Source: Clostridia bacterium
GTDB taxonomy: Bacteria; Bacillota; Clostridia; Oscillospirales; Acutalibacteraceae
Assembly: GCA_900755895.1 (NCBI GenBank)
Contig: CAAEIG010000081.1
Location: 296,270 to 360,269 of the forward strand
Reading direction: 5' to 3'
DNA length: 64,000 nt
The position numbers and the translations under genes are program-made. This document shows positions 25,798 to 34,707 of this stretch, piece by piece; position 1 is the stretch's first letter, and the number at the start of each line of letters is the position of its first letter. Below the pieces are notes generated by a model, which saw only the letters and a list, made by a program, of their open reading frames with translations, ran no database searches and had not been told where the DNA came from.

Positions 25798-26763
25798 TTA
25801 TTCGAAGGCGAAAAGTGCTTTTTGACTGTCAATGGAAAAAAGATTTTCCCGGTCCACAATTTGGGTGGAAGTATCCACAATTTCGGCCAGTTCACCCCCT
25901 TGACCATTGAGCAGTTTGTAGGCGCTTTCCACACCCAGATATCCCATGGCATAGGGGTTCTGAACGATCAGTGCATCCACGGAGCCGTCCTGCAAGCCAT
26001 CCACAGAGGCGACGTTGGAATCAAACCCCACTAGAAAAATGGAATCCTCACATTCCAGCTGTTGAATGGCCATGGCGGCTCCCACACTGGTGGGTTCGTT
26101 AAACGCCAATAGGACGTTGATCTCTGGATGTTCTTCCAACAGTTTTACCGTGTCCGCTTGTGCTTGTTGAGCCTCTGCCAATGTGTTGATCACAGAGATG
26201 ATTTCGGCACGACCGCTGGCGTTCAAAGCATCCACAGCGCCTCGTTCCCGCTCTTGGCCGTTAAAACTGCTAATGTCATAGTTGATGATGCCCACTTTGA
26301 AATCACCGTCCACCCGTTCCAGGGCGGCTTGAGCCGCCATCTTGCCTGCGGCATAGTTGTCCGTGCCGATGTAAGTGCTGACGGCGTCAGAGGCAACGTT
26401 GCTGTCAATGGCAACGATTTTGACACCGCTTTGGGCAGCAGCGTCAATGGCCTGGGCATTTTTATCGTAGTGGATGGCAGAGAAAATCAAAGCTTCTGCG
26501 CCAGCTTCCACGGTGTCAGCTACCATTTGGTTTTGGGTTTCATAATCTTCTTCTGTTTCAGGACCTACGATCGTGAGCTTCATGTTGTACTCGGTGGCGG
26601 CAGCTTCTGCTCCGGCAAAAACAGAGAGCCAGAATTCTGTTTCTGTAGATTTGGCAATCAGAGTTACCGTGTGCTGAGAGGGCGTCTGTGCCGTGGAAGC
26701 GCAGCCGAACAGCAGGGAAAGGAGCAGAATTCCACTGAGAAGAATGGCTTTATTTCGCTTCAT
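25798..26763 (-). CDS. Ribose-type sugar-binding lipoprotein, third gene of the two-component operon
   Basis: 321 residues from the ATG at 26763 (AAGGAGGG upstream), inside a longer frame. LSLLFGC marks the lipobox. The body is a type I periplasmic-binding fold in the normal, unpermuted order: VTLIAKSTETEFW, ADTVEAGAEALIFSA, VKIVAIDSNV, YIGTDNYAAGKMA and FLVGFDSN. It overlaps the histidine kinase gene by 14 bases and has no permease of its own next to it. It may be a sugar sensor that presents ligand to the kinase, as XylFII does for LytS, or a second binding protein for the mgl transporter. Confidence 0.85.
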   Translation of the reverse strand: MKRNKAILLSGILLLSLLFGCASTAQTPSQHTVTLIAKSTETEFWLSVFAGAEAAATEYNMKLTIVGPETEEDYETQNQMVADTVEAGAEALIFSAIHYDKNAQAIDAAAQSGVKIVAIDSNVASDAVSTYIGTDNYAAGKMAAQAALERVDGDFKVGIINYDISSFNGQERERGAVDALNASGRAEIISVINTLAEAQQAQADTVKLLEEHPEINVLLAFNEPTSVGAAMAIQQLECEDSIFLVGFDSNVASVDGLQDGSVDALIVQNPYAMGYLGVESAYKLLNGQGGELAEIVDTSTQIVDRENLFSIDSQKALFAFE

Positions 26764-28471
26764 AATTGCCCTCCTTGATTTTTGGCATTCGGATTTCCAC
26801 ACGAGTGCCCACATCCAGCTGGCTGGTGATGTGCAGTCCATAATCCTTGCCAAAATAGATTTTTAGCCGGTCGTTTACATTGCGAATGCCAATACCCGTG
26901 CGGTCCTTGGGTCCGTGCTCCATAATGGAGACGATTTGCTCCTGGCTCATACCCACACCGTTGTCCTCCACACAGAAGACAATGTCATCGCCCACTTGGC
27001 GGACATCCACGTCAATACGCCCCTCATCCACCAACAGGTCCAGACCATGAGCAATGGCGTTTTCGATGATGGGCTGCAAAGTGATTTTGTTGCAGAGGTA
27101 CTCCAGACAGTCTGGGTCCACGTGAAATTGGTAGGTAAAGCGGTTTTTGTAGCGGTATTTTTGAATCTGCAAATAGCTCTTTGCGTGTTCAATCTCCTTG
27201 GCAATGGGGATCAATTCATGGCCCTTGCTGATGCTGATGCGGAACAGCGTGGCCAAGGCATGAACCATTTTCACTGCGTCAGTATTGCGGCCCTGTTCGC
27301 ACATCCAGGCGATGGAGTCCAGGGTGTTGTAGAGAAAATGAGGGTTGATCTGTGCTTGCAGCGCTTTCAGCTCTGTTTTCCGGAGGTTGATTTCCTCTTC
27401 ACGCACGGTGGTCACCAGCTGTTGAATGCGGATGACCATGTGTCCGAAGGAAGAGGAGAGCTCCTGAACTTCTTTGGTTCCGCCCACGGGATGGTATGTG
27501 AATTGGTCCGCGTCGGATTCAAAGGTCTCCATGGCTGACGCCAGACCCCGCAGGGGGCGGGTCAGCAGGCGGGAGAGCAGCCAGCTGGTAAACAGAGCTG
27601 TGACCAAGATGATCGCGGCCAGAACCAGCAAAAGCAGGATCATCTCCCGGACGTAGCGGTTAACAAGCTCGTCCATATAGCTCACGCCCACTACACGCCA
27701 ATCGCTGCCCTTGACGCTGGTCAGGGAATAGATCACAGTATCGTCGGCGTAAGTGCCGTCAGAAAAAGCTGCCAGCTTGGCGGTATCCTCGGATTTTAAC
27801 CCGGAGTAAAGCAGCTGCTGTTGAGGATGGTATACGATGTTCCCTTGTTTGTCCATCAAAAAGCAGTAGCCGTGCTGGCCGATGCTCACATTATTGATGT
27901 GGCTGGAAATGCTGGAAAAGCTCAGATCCAAGGAGACCCAAGCTGTTTCCTCACCTTGGGGCAGGGGAGCAGTCAAGGTGACCACCCAGGGATAGTAGCT
28001 TTCAAAAATACTTTCTACATGGGGGAGGGACAGAAAAGAGCCCTCAGAGTTTTGGGCCGTTTCCAAGTTGAAGGACAGGTTTTGCACGATATCCTCACGA
28101 AGTACCCGGTCAGGGGACCAGCATTGGAGTAAGGTTCCATCGGAAGAGTAACTGGTGACAGCCACAACATCGGGACGGAAGGTCAAAAAGGCGTCCAAAA
28201 GCTCGTCCCGGTCCGTGGGTTCTTTGGACATGGACTGTTCCACCAAATCCATGGCTTGGTTCATGTCCGCCAAGTAGTTGGCTACGGTACTGGATACTTG
28301 GGAGACCGCTTGGGAACTGGTGGTGCGGGCGCCCAGCATAATGGAGTTCCAGTATTGTGTCAAAAACAGCGCGGTGAGACAGCACAGGACAATTGCCACG
28401 ATCCCTACCACCATGGACACCAGAATCGTAGTGATGCGCAGCCCTGTGTGGGAGAATCTGCTTTTGATCAT
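26750..28471 (-). CDS. YesM-type sensor histidine kinase
   Basis: 573 residues. TM1 is near residues 12-38, then an extracellular dCache-like sensor domain to about 275, TM2, a HAMP linker, and a cytoplasmic His_kinase domain with INPHFLYNTL (phospho-histidine), then an ATPase domain with IIENAIAHGL, VEDNGVGM and GIGIRNV. Start ATG overlaps the response regulator stop (ATGA). Together with the regulator and the binding lipoprotein it should sense an extracellular sugar and control the neighbouring mgl operon; the target is inferred from location. Confidence 0.92.
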   Translation of the reverse strand: MIKSRFSHTGLRITTILVSMVVGIVAIVLCCLTALFLTQYWNSIMLGARTTSSQAVSQVSSTVANYLADMNQAMDLVEQSMSKEPTDRDELLDAFLTFRPDVVAVTSYSSDGTLLQCWSPDRVLREDIVQNLSFNLETAQNSEGSFLSLPHVESIFESYYPWVVTLTAPLPQGEETAWVSLDLSFSSISSHINNVSIGQHGYCFLMDKQGNIVYHPQQQLLYSGLKSEDTAKLAAFSDGTYADDTVIYSLTSVKGSDWRVVGVSYMDELVNRYVREMILLLLVLAAIILVTALFTSWLLSRLLTRPLRGLASAMETFESDADQFTYHPVGGTKEVQELSSSFGHMVIRIQQLVTTVREEEINLRKTELKALQAQINPHFLYNTLDSIAWMCEQGRNTDAVKMVHALATLFRISISKGHELIPIAKEIEHAKSYLQIQKYRYKNRFTYQFHVDPDCLEYLCNKITLQPIIENAIAHGLDLLVDEGRIDVDVRQVGDDIVFCVEDNGVGMSQEQIVSIMEHGPKDRTGIGIRNVNDRLKIYFGKDYGLHITSQLDVGTRVEIRMPKIKEGNYEAK

Positions 28472-29748
28472 GTGGCGTTCTCCTTTTCCGATTCCAAGCG
28501 GCGGCGCATAGCGTTGGGAGATTCGCCGCAGTATTTCTTAAAGCAATAGCTGAAGTAATGCTGGTCAGAATACCCGCATTTCCGAGCGATGTCTTGAATC
28601 TTCAAATTGGAGTTTACCAGCAGTTCCCGAGCAGCTTCCATCCGCTTTCGGATCAGGATGTTGATGAAAGTTTCTCCGGCAAATTTCTTGATGCAGGCGC
28701 TCAGATGATTGGGGCTGACGTCCAGCATACTGCTCAGAGATACCAGGGAGAGATCCTCTTCCATATACCGTTGGTCCAAAGCTTCGAGGGCACGTTTGCA
28801 CAGCAGGCTTCCACCTTTGGCTGCGGGGGCAAGATCGCTGATATACTGCACATAGCTTTCCGAGGGATCCCCCTGGCGCAGCGCTTCCATGGCTTCCTTG
28901 TAGGCACTGTGCAGGGCGGTGAGGGAGTCGGTCATCCGGCTGACGCCAATGCGGCACCGCATCCCCAAAATACGCGTGGCCATCTGGGGGATCTCATCTG
29001 CCAAAATGTGGAGGTATTCTTCAAAGTCCGAGGGGCTGCCCATCAGCACAGAGATGACCTTTCCAGCTGCAAAAAAGTTTACCCGGCGGAAGTACTTGGC
29101 CGAGAGCGTGTTGACCGGCGCCACAAAAGCGGGGGTGGTGCGGTTGACGCCAGTTTGATCCAGCAGTGCGGAGACCATTACGGTGTAGCATGGTTTATCC
29201 AATTCATCCCGGAGAAGACCGCATTCCCTGCCGTAGGCTTCTGCTTGAGAGTCATCCCAGGCTTCTGCGTAGTCATCCAGAACCAGGGGCATGAGCATGG
29301 GGGTTTGAAGATCCTGGCTAGCCACTTGGGACTCCGCCTGACGGAACAACTCAAATTGGGCGTCGATTTTCTTGCGGATAATGCGCAGCTCTGCAATCAT
29401 GCCGTCCAAAGTCAAGGGTTTGAGCATGTAACTGATGATGTTGTATTGAATGGCCTGCTTGGCATATTCAAAATCATCATAGCCGCTGAGGAAAGCGATG
29501 TTGGTAGCCGGGCGTATTTCGCGGACATGGCGAGCCAGTTCGATGCCGGAGATGAAGGGCATACGGATGTCGGTCAGCAGCAGATCCGGTTCATACTGTT
29601 CCACCATCTGAAGGGCGTCCAGACCGTTGCTGGCGCTGCCCAGCAGTTTGAAGCCGTACTCTTGCCAGGGCACCATTGTGCAGACTGCTTCGCGGAGTTC
29701 ATCTTCATCATCAGCGACAATGACCGTGTACAGTGTTTTTGTGGCCAT
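28468..29748 (-). CDS. YesN-type response regulator with AraC DNA-binding domain
   Basis: 426 residues from the internal ATG at 29748 (GAAAGGGA upstream); the longer frame adds only leader sequence. The receiver domain has IVADDEDE, the phospho-acceptor in LLTDIRMP, and FLSGYDDF. A long middle region leads to a C-terminal double helix-turn-helix of the AraC type: LSSMLDVSPNHLSACIKKF and IARKCGYSDQHYFSYCFKK. It is first in the operon, with a promoter at 29845-29873. Predicted to activate sugar uptake genes once phosphorylated by the kinase. Confidence 0.92.
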   Translation of the reverse strand: MATKTLYTVIVADDEDELREAVCTMVPWQEYGFKLLGSASNGLDALQMVEQYEPDLLLTDIRMPFISGIELARHVREIRPATNIAFLSGYDDFEYAKQAIQYNIISYMLKPLTLDGMIAELRIIRKKIDAQFELFRQAESQVASQDLQTPMLMPLVLDDYAEAWDDSQAEAYGRECGLLRDELDKPCYTVMVSALLDQTGVNRTTPAFVAPVNTLSAKYFRRVNFFAAGKVISVLMGSPSDFEEYLHILADEIPQMATRILGMRCRIGVSRMTDSLTALHSAYKEAMEALRQGDPSESYVQYISDLAPAAKGGSLLCKRALEALDQRYMEEDLSLVSLSSMLDVSPNHLSACIKKFAGETFINILIRKRMEAARELLVNSNLKIQDIARKCGYSDQHYFSYCFKKYCGESPNAMRRRLESEKENAT

Positions 29749-29844
29749 GAAGTACCATCCCTTTCTTCGATAACAGCAGGAGGAGTAAACCTTCTGGAGC
29801 GGCTCGCTCAAATCCGCTAAAAATTATCCTATAAAGTCGGCTTG

Positions 29845-29873
29845 ATTATAGCATATTAGCGGAACAACCTCAA
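29845..29873 (-). promoter_or_regulatory. Promoter of the two-component operon
   Basis: Minus strand TTGAGG, 17 bases, TATAAT, about 95 bases upstream of the response regulator ATG. Confidence 0.7.
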
Positions 29874-30225
29874 ATGTTTCTTTTTTCAAAATGTAAAATA
29901 GAGCAAAATTTTGCCTAAATGCAGTAAAACGAACCTCGAAAACTCCCTTGTTTTAACGTAAAATAAGGTCATGGCATGGGACGATTCCCTGGGAAAAAAC
30001 CGTGAGCATGTTGCCGGAAAATGCGGTGGGATATAAGTGCAAGGGAGCAGGATTCCGCTTTTGAACTGCTGAATTTAAGGGAGAAACCAAGGGTGTGAGA
30101 GGCTGGTATTTTCCTGGAACCTCCTTACTGGAACACCGTTGACAGTGCCTTAGAGTTGGCAGTATACTCAAACAAATTAGTTTCCCACTGTGGGTTGATG
30201 GGAAGCGGTCAAATGCGAGGAAAAG
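29874..30225. other. Intergenic region upstream of the AraC gene
   Basis: About 350 bases between divergent regulators. An AT-rich stretch (29874-29965) gives way to more GC-rich sequence. It must hold the + strand promoter of the AraC gene but I see no convincing -35/-10 pair. The minus-strand open frame here lacks a ribosome site and is not called. Confidence 0.4.
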
Positions 30226-31092
30226 GTGGGGAAGCGGCCCGTGGATAGAAGCGGATTTCGTCAGGAATTGTGGGAAGGAGCATTGGGGGTGCAATGCAAT
30301 GAGTACAGCCCGGCTTCCAATATGGAGCGCACCCACTATCATGATTGCTTTGAGATTTATTTTCAAATAGCGGGGGACCGGTACTTGCTGTCCAATGGCA
30401 AATTTCACCACATGGAGGCGGGGGAGCTGTTGTGGATCCCAAGTTTTGACTTGCATCAATCCTTCCAGGGGAAAGAACCCATAGGGGTCCGAGCGGTGGT
30501 GTACTTTACCGAGGAGTTTCTGAGAGGAATCTTTTTGGAGAGAACCAGCGAAGTGCTGACCTTGTTTGCAGGCGCTCTTCAGCGGGTACGACTTGACAGC
30601 TTTCAACAGAAAAAAGTTTTGGAACTTCTCTATGAGTTGGAGCAGGGAGTTGAGGGAGGCCAGGAATTATACTGCAAATTCGTCTTCGGCCAGCTGATTT
30701 TATTGTTGGAGCAGTGGGCTCACGAGGAGGTTCCTATCGCGCAGGAACATGCAAGTATCAACCCCAAGTATGACCGCATTGCCAAAGTGCTGGCGTATTT
30801 AAAAGTCCATCGGTCCGAAAAATTGAACCTGGAAGATGTGGCAAAGGAGTTCTTTGTCACCCCGTACTATTTGAGCCGCACGTTCAAAGAGTGTACAGGG
30901 ATTCCCTTTGTTAGCTATCTCAATCACCTCAAAGTGGAAAAGGCCAAGGAACTTTTGTGTAAAGAAACCAGCATCACAGCAGTCAGCATGGAGCTGGGGT
31001 TTGAAACCCTCACTCATTTTGAACGGGTGTTTAAAAGCATCGCAGGAATGTCCCCTACAGCGTGGAAAAAGCAGCAGCGCATTTCTTTTTAA
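30226..31092 (+). CDS. AraC-family transcriptional regulator
   Basis: 288 residues from GTG 30226 (GAGG upstream); GTG 30241 is an alternative. The N-terminal half is a cupin sensor: THYHDCFEIYFQIAGDRYLL and GELLWIPSFDLHQS. The C-terminal AraC domain has LNLEDVAKEFFVTPYYLSRTFKE and ITAVSMELGFETLTHFERVFKSIAGMSP. It directly precedes, on the same strand, genes for mannonate dehydratase and two oxidoreductases, so it probably activates them in response to a uronate or related sugar acid. The effector is inferred. Confidence 0.9.
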   Translation: MGKRPVDRSGFRQELWEGALGVQCNEYSPASNMERTHYHDCFEIYFQIAGDRYLLSNGKFHHMEAGELLWIPSFDLHQSFQGKEPIGVRAVVYFTEEFLRGIFLERTSEVLTLFAGALQRVRLDSFQQKKVLELLYELEQGVEGGQELYCKFVFGQLILLLEQWAHEEVPIAQEHASINPKYDRIAKVLAYLKVHRSEKLNLEDVAKEFFVTPYYLSRTFKECTGIPFVSYLNHLKVEKAKELLCKETSITAVSMELGFETLTHFERVFKSIAGMSPTAWKKQQRISF

Positions 31093-31278
31093 GCTGAGGG
31101 TTTTCTTTTTGATATCATAGTCACGCCACTTGGCTGGGCCATGGAAACTGAATAAGAACAAGAAAAGTTGATTTCTCCAAAAAATGTGCGAAAAAAGGCT
31201 AGAGAATCGCCTCCTTTTGCTTTATCCTATAGGGGTAAATTGCGCGAGCCAAAGTGCCGCAAGAAAGGAGCTTGTCCT

Positions 31279-32349
31279 ATGAAGATGGGCTTTCGTTGGT
31301 TTGGAGAAGGATTTGACACAGTTTCCTTGGAACAGATCCGTCAAATCCCAGGCGTCCAAGGTGTGATAACCACGTTGTACGATGCACTTCCCGGGGACGA
31401 CTGGGAAAAGGAAAAGGTGCTCGCCTTGAAAGAATCAGCTAGGAGCCATGGCTTGGAGATTCTGGGCATTGAAAGCGTCAATGTCCATGATGATATCAAA
31501 ATTGGTCTTCCCAGCCGTGACCAGTACATTGAAGCTTACATTTCCACCATCCGCACCTTGGCGGAATGCGGAATCCATTTAATCTGCTACAACTTCATGC
31601 CGGTTTTTGACTGGACCAGGACCAATCTGGCAAAGCGCCGGCCGGACGGTTCCACGGTTCTGGCGTATGATCAGAAAGAGATTGACCGGATGGATCCCCA
31701 GGCTCTTTTCACCTCCATGGAGTCGAAATCCCAGGGGCATTTGCTGCCAGGCTGGGAACCTGAGCGCTTGGCAAACCTCAAGGAATTGTTTGAAAAGTAC
31801 CAGGATGTGGATGAGGAGAAGCTGTGGGACAACTTAAAGTACTTTTTGCAGGCCATTTTACCTACCTGCGAAAAGTACGGCGTCAAAATGGCCATTCACC
31901 CGGACGATCCCGCTTGGAGCGTATTCGGTCTACCTCGAATTGTCACCAGCGGTGAAAACCTTTGGCGGTTGGTGCAGCTGGTGGATTCTCCCTGCAATGG
32001 CGTCACTCTATGTACAGGGTCCCTGGGGACGAACCCCGAGGCGGACCTTCCCGGGATCATTCACAGCTTGAAGGGAAAGATCTTCTTTGCTCATGTGCGG
32101 AATATGGAGCATACAGGTCCTGGACAGTTTGAGGAAAGCGCTCACCTTTCCAGCGATGGTTCCTTCGATATGTATGCCATTGTAAAAGCCCTGTACGATA
32201 TCGGGTTTGACGGGGTGATCCGCCCAGATCACGGGAGAATGATCTGGGGAGAGCAGGCCATGCCGGGTTATGGGTTGTATGACCGTGCTTTGGGCAGTCA
32301 ATATCTTTTGGGCCTTTGGGAAGCCATTTCAAAAGCCAGCAGCAAATAA
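31279..32349 (+). CDS. uxuA: Mannonate dehydratase
   Basis: 356 residues from ATG 31279, which follows AAGAAAGGAG; the longer frame from 31168 is not used. Typical UxuA features include MGFRWFGEGFDTVSLEQIRQ at the N-terminus, CYNFMPVFDWTRT, and the metal site KMAIHPDDPAW, with HVRN late. It converts D-mannonate to 2-keto-3-deoxygluconate in hexuronate breakdown. The length fits the shorter Gram-positive form. Two Gfo/Idh oxidoreductases follow; uxuB, uxaC and kdgK are not in the window. Confidence 0.92.
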   Translation: MKMGFRWFGEGFDTVSLEQIRQIPGVQGVITTLYDALPGDDWEKEKVLALKESARSHGLEILGIESVNVHDDIKIGLPSRDQYIEAYISTIRTLAECGIHLICYNFMPVFDWTRTNLAKRRPDGSTVLAYDQKEIDRMDPQALFTSMESKSQGHLLPGWEPERLANLKELFEKYQDVDEEKLWDNLKYFLQAILPTCEKYGVKMAIHPDDPAWSVFGLPRIVTSGENLWRLVQLVDSPCNGVTLCTGSLGTNPEADLPGIIHSLKGKIFFAHVRNMEHTGPGQFEESAHLSSDGSFDMYAIVKALYDIGFDGVIRPDHGRMIWGEQAMPGYGLYDRALGSQYLLGLWEAISKASSK

Positions 32350-32362
32350 GGAGGAGTTAGTC

Positions 32363-33529
32363 ATGTTGAATGTAGCGATTGTGGGAACCGGAAATATTGC
32401 GCCGTCCCATATAGAGGGATTGCTTACCTTTCCGGAGCAGTGCCGGATTGTGGCTCTGTGTGACATCTATCCGGAGAAAGCGGAAGCCATGAAAAAGCGG
32501 TTTCAGCTTTCCTGCCAAGTGTTTGATGACCATGAAAAAATGTTGGCATCGGACCTGGACATTGACGTGGTGCATGTGTGCACGCCGCCGTACACTCATG
32601 CGGAAATAGCCATCCACTCCATGGATGCAGGAAAAAACGTGGTGGTGGAGAAGCCCATGGCCACTTGCCTCAAAGAGTGCGATGCTATGCTAGAAGCAGA
32701 GCGGCGTAATGGGGTTACTATGGGATGCATTGCCCAGAACCGCTTTCGCAATTCCATTTACAAGCTGAAGGAAACACTGGAGAGCGGAGAAGCGGGAAAG
32801 CTTCGAGTGGCTCACGTAAATTCTCTGTGGTGGCGTGGTCATTGCTATTACGATTTGTGGTGGCGTGGCCTTTGGGAGAAAGAGGGTGGCGGATGCACCC
32901 TGAACCACGCTGTGCATCACATTGATATGATCAACTGGCTCAAGGGGGAACTGCCGCAAAAAGTGACCTCCATCCTGTCCAACGTAATGCATGACAATGC
33001 AGAAGTGGAAGACCTTTCCTTCTCCACTCTGCAGTATGGGGACGGCTCTGTGGCTCAGGTGACAGCGTCAGTGGTCCACCACGGGGAAGAGCAGGGGATA
33101 GAGCTCCAGTGTGAAAAGGCAAAGCTGGCGGCGCCTTGGAGCTGCTACGCCTCTGTCAGCAAGGGGAACGGCTTTCCTGAACGGGATGAAGAGCTGGAAG
33201 ACCGGTTGACGTCCTACTATGACCATTTGCCGGATTTGTGCTATGAGGGGCATACTGGAGAGATTGACAACTATCTCACTGCCCTGGAACAGGGAACCCG
33301 GCCGATGATTACCGGTGAGGACGGTCGCAGAACCATTGAGTTGATTACGGCGATTTACAAATCTGGCGCTATGGGGCAGACTGTGGCGCTGCCCATCTCC
33401 CAGGAGGATGATTTCTATACGTTCCAGGGGCTGCTGGCCCATGTGCCTCATTTTTACGAGAAGACCGGAAACGTGGAGAATTTTGCACCGGACGAGATCA
33501 CGGTTGGAAATTATCAGGAGAAACAATAA
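32363..33529 (+). CDS. Gfo/Idh/MocA-family oxidoreductase
   Basis: 388 residues from ATG 32363 with AAGGAGGAG upstream, 13 bases after uxuA. The NAD(P) motif is IVGTGNIAPSHIEG. The EKP motif of the family is VEKPMATCLKECD. Substrate-side residues include TLNHAVHHIDMINWL with the conserved Asp and His. It oxidises or reduces a sugar or sugar acid hydroxyl. In this operon it may act just before or after mannonate, but the substrate is unknown. Confidence 0.88.
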   Translation: MLNVAIVGTGNIAPSHIEGLLTFPEQCRIVALCDIYPEKAEAMKKRFQLSCQVFDDHEKMLASDLDIDVVHVCTPPYTHAEIAIHSMDAGKNVVVEKPMATCLKECDAMLEAERRNGVTMGCIAQNRFRNSIYKLKETLESGEAGKLRVAHVNSLWWRGHCYYDLWWRGLWEKEGGGCTLNHAVHHIDMINWLKGELPQKVTSILSNVMHDNAEVEDLSFSTLQYGDGSVAQVTASVVHHGEEQGIELQCEKAKLAAPWSCYASVSKGNGFPERDEELEDRLTSYYDHLPDLCYEGHTGEIDNYLTALEQGTRPMITGEDGRRTIELITAIYKSGAMGQTVALPISQEDDFYTFQGLLAHVPHFYEKTGNVENFAPDEITVGNYQEKQ

Positions 33530-33547
33530 AGGGAAGGAGTGTTTCTT

Positions 33548-34630
33548 ATGGCACAGAAGGACGGCATGAATTATGCTGCAAAAGGCAGACCGGATCCCGT
33601 GGTGAAGCCAGGAGAGTTTGTGTTCTCGGTGATCGGTTTGGACCACGGTCATATCTTTGGCATGTCCAATGGCCTGCTGGATGCAGGAGCCACAATGAAA
33701 TGGGTGTATGATCCTGATCCGGAAAAAGTGGAGGCGTTTTGCAAACAGTATCCCCAGGCGAAAGCAGCCTCCTCAGAGGCCCAGGTTTTGGAGGATGCCG
33801 AAACAAAGCTCATTGCGGGCGCCTGTGTGACCAGCGAACGGGCTGCATTGGGCATCCGTGTGATGAAAGCAGGAAAGGACTATTTCACGGATAAAGCGCC
33901 CCTGACTACGCTGGAGCAGTTGGAGGAAGTTAAAAAGACCATCGCAGAGACCGGCCGGAAATACGCGGTAAACTACAGCGAGCGGCTGCAGGTGGAAGCG
34001 GCGGTCTATGCAGGAGAGCTGATAAAGTCCGGTGCCATTGGCAAAGTGATTCAGGTACTGGGCATGGGGCCTCACCGTTTGAATGCTCCGTCCCGGCCGG
34101 CCTGGTTTTTTGAGCGCGAAAAATACGGTGGAATTCTCTGTGATATTGGCAGCCATCAAATCGAGCAATTTCTGTACTATACCGGTGCAAAGGACGCTAA
34201 AATCGTCAATGCAAAGATTGCCAATTACGGTCATCCCCAGTATCCGGAGTTGGATGATTTTGGGGATGCCACCCTGGTTGCGGACAATGGAGCTACCGGC
34301 TATTTCCGTGTGGACTGGTTTACGCCCGATGGCCTGTGTACCTGGGGGGATGGACGCACATTTATTCTGGGCACGGATGGATACATTGAAATGCGAAAGT
34401 ATGTGGATGTGGCCAGAAGTGAGGAAGAGAACAACCTGTACTGGGTGAACCACGAAGGCGAACACTATGTAAACGCAACGGGGAAAACGGGATTTCCGTA
34501 CTTTGGGCAGTTGATTCTGGACTGTATTCATCGCACAGAGAACGCCATGACCCAAGAGCATGCGCTCAAAGCGGCAGAGTTGTGCGTCAGAGCTCAAATG
34601 CAGGCAATGGATCTCTCCCAGAGAGGCTGA
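33548..34630 (+). CDS. Second Gfo/Idh/MocA-family oxidoreductase
   Basis: 360 residues from ATG 33548 (GGGAAGGAG upstream), preferred over the GTG at 33539. The cofactor region FSVIGLDHGHIFGM departs from the strict GxGxxG pattern. The family lysine region reads TDKAPLTTLEQLEE, so Asp-Lys replaces the usual Glu-Lys of EKP. GGILCDIGSHQIEQFLYYTG carries the substrate-side Asp and His. It belongs to the same operon as uxuA but is a distinct subfamily from the preceding gene. A terminator follows. Confidence 0.85.
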   Translation: MAQKDGMNYAAKGRPDPVVKPGEFVFSVIGLDHGHIFGMSNGLLDAGATMKWVYDPDPEKVEAFCKQYPQAKAASSEAQVLEDAETKLIAGACVTSERAALGIRVMKAGKDYFTDKAPLTTLEQLEEVKKTIAETGRKYAVNYSERLQVEAAVYAGELIKSGAIGKVIQVLGMGPHRLNAPSRPAWFFEREKYGGILCDIGSHQIEQFLYYTGAKDAKIVNAKIANYGHPQYPELDDFGDATLVADNGATGYFRVDWFTPDGLCTWGDGRTFILGTDGYIEMRKYVDVARSEEENNLYWVNHEGEHYVNATGKTGFPYFGQLILDCIHRTENAMTQEHALKAAELCVRAQMQAMDLSQRG

Positions 34631-34641
34631 GAAAGACAAGC

Positions 34642-34685
34642 AAAAAAGGCTTGCTGTTTGGAAGTTCCAGACGGCAAGCCTTTTT
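34642..34685. terminator. Bidirectional terminator
   Basis: AAAAAGGCTTGC pairs with GCAAGCCTTTTT across a 20-base loop; ends the uxuA operon and the converging hemerythrin gene. Confidence 0.85.
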
Positions 34686-34707
34686 GATTCAAATTGCTTT
34701 GTTTGGA

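Noticed and set aside
29953..30606. Minus-strand frame overlapping the AraC gene start
   Set aside because: No ribosome site and it covers the clear cupin domain of the + strand AraC protein.
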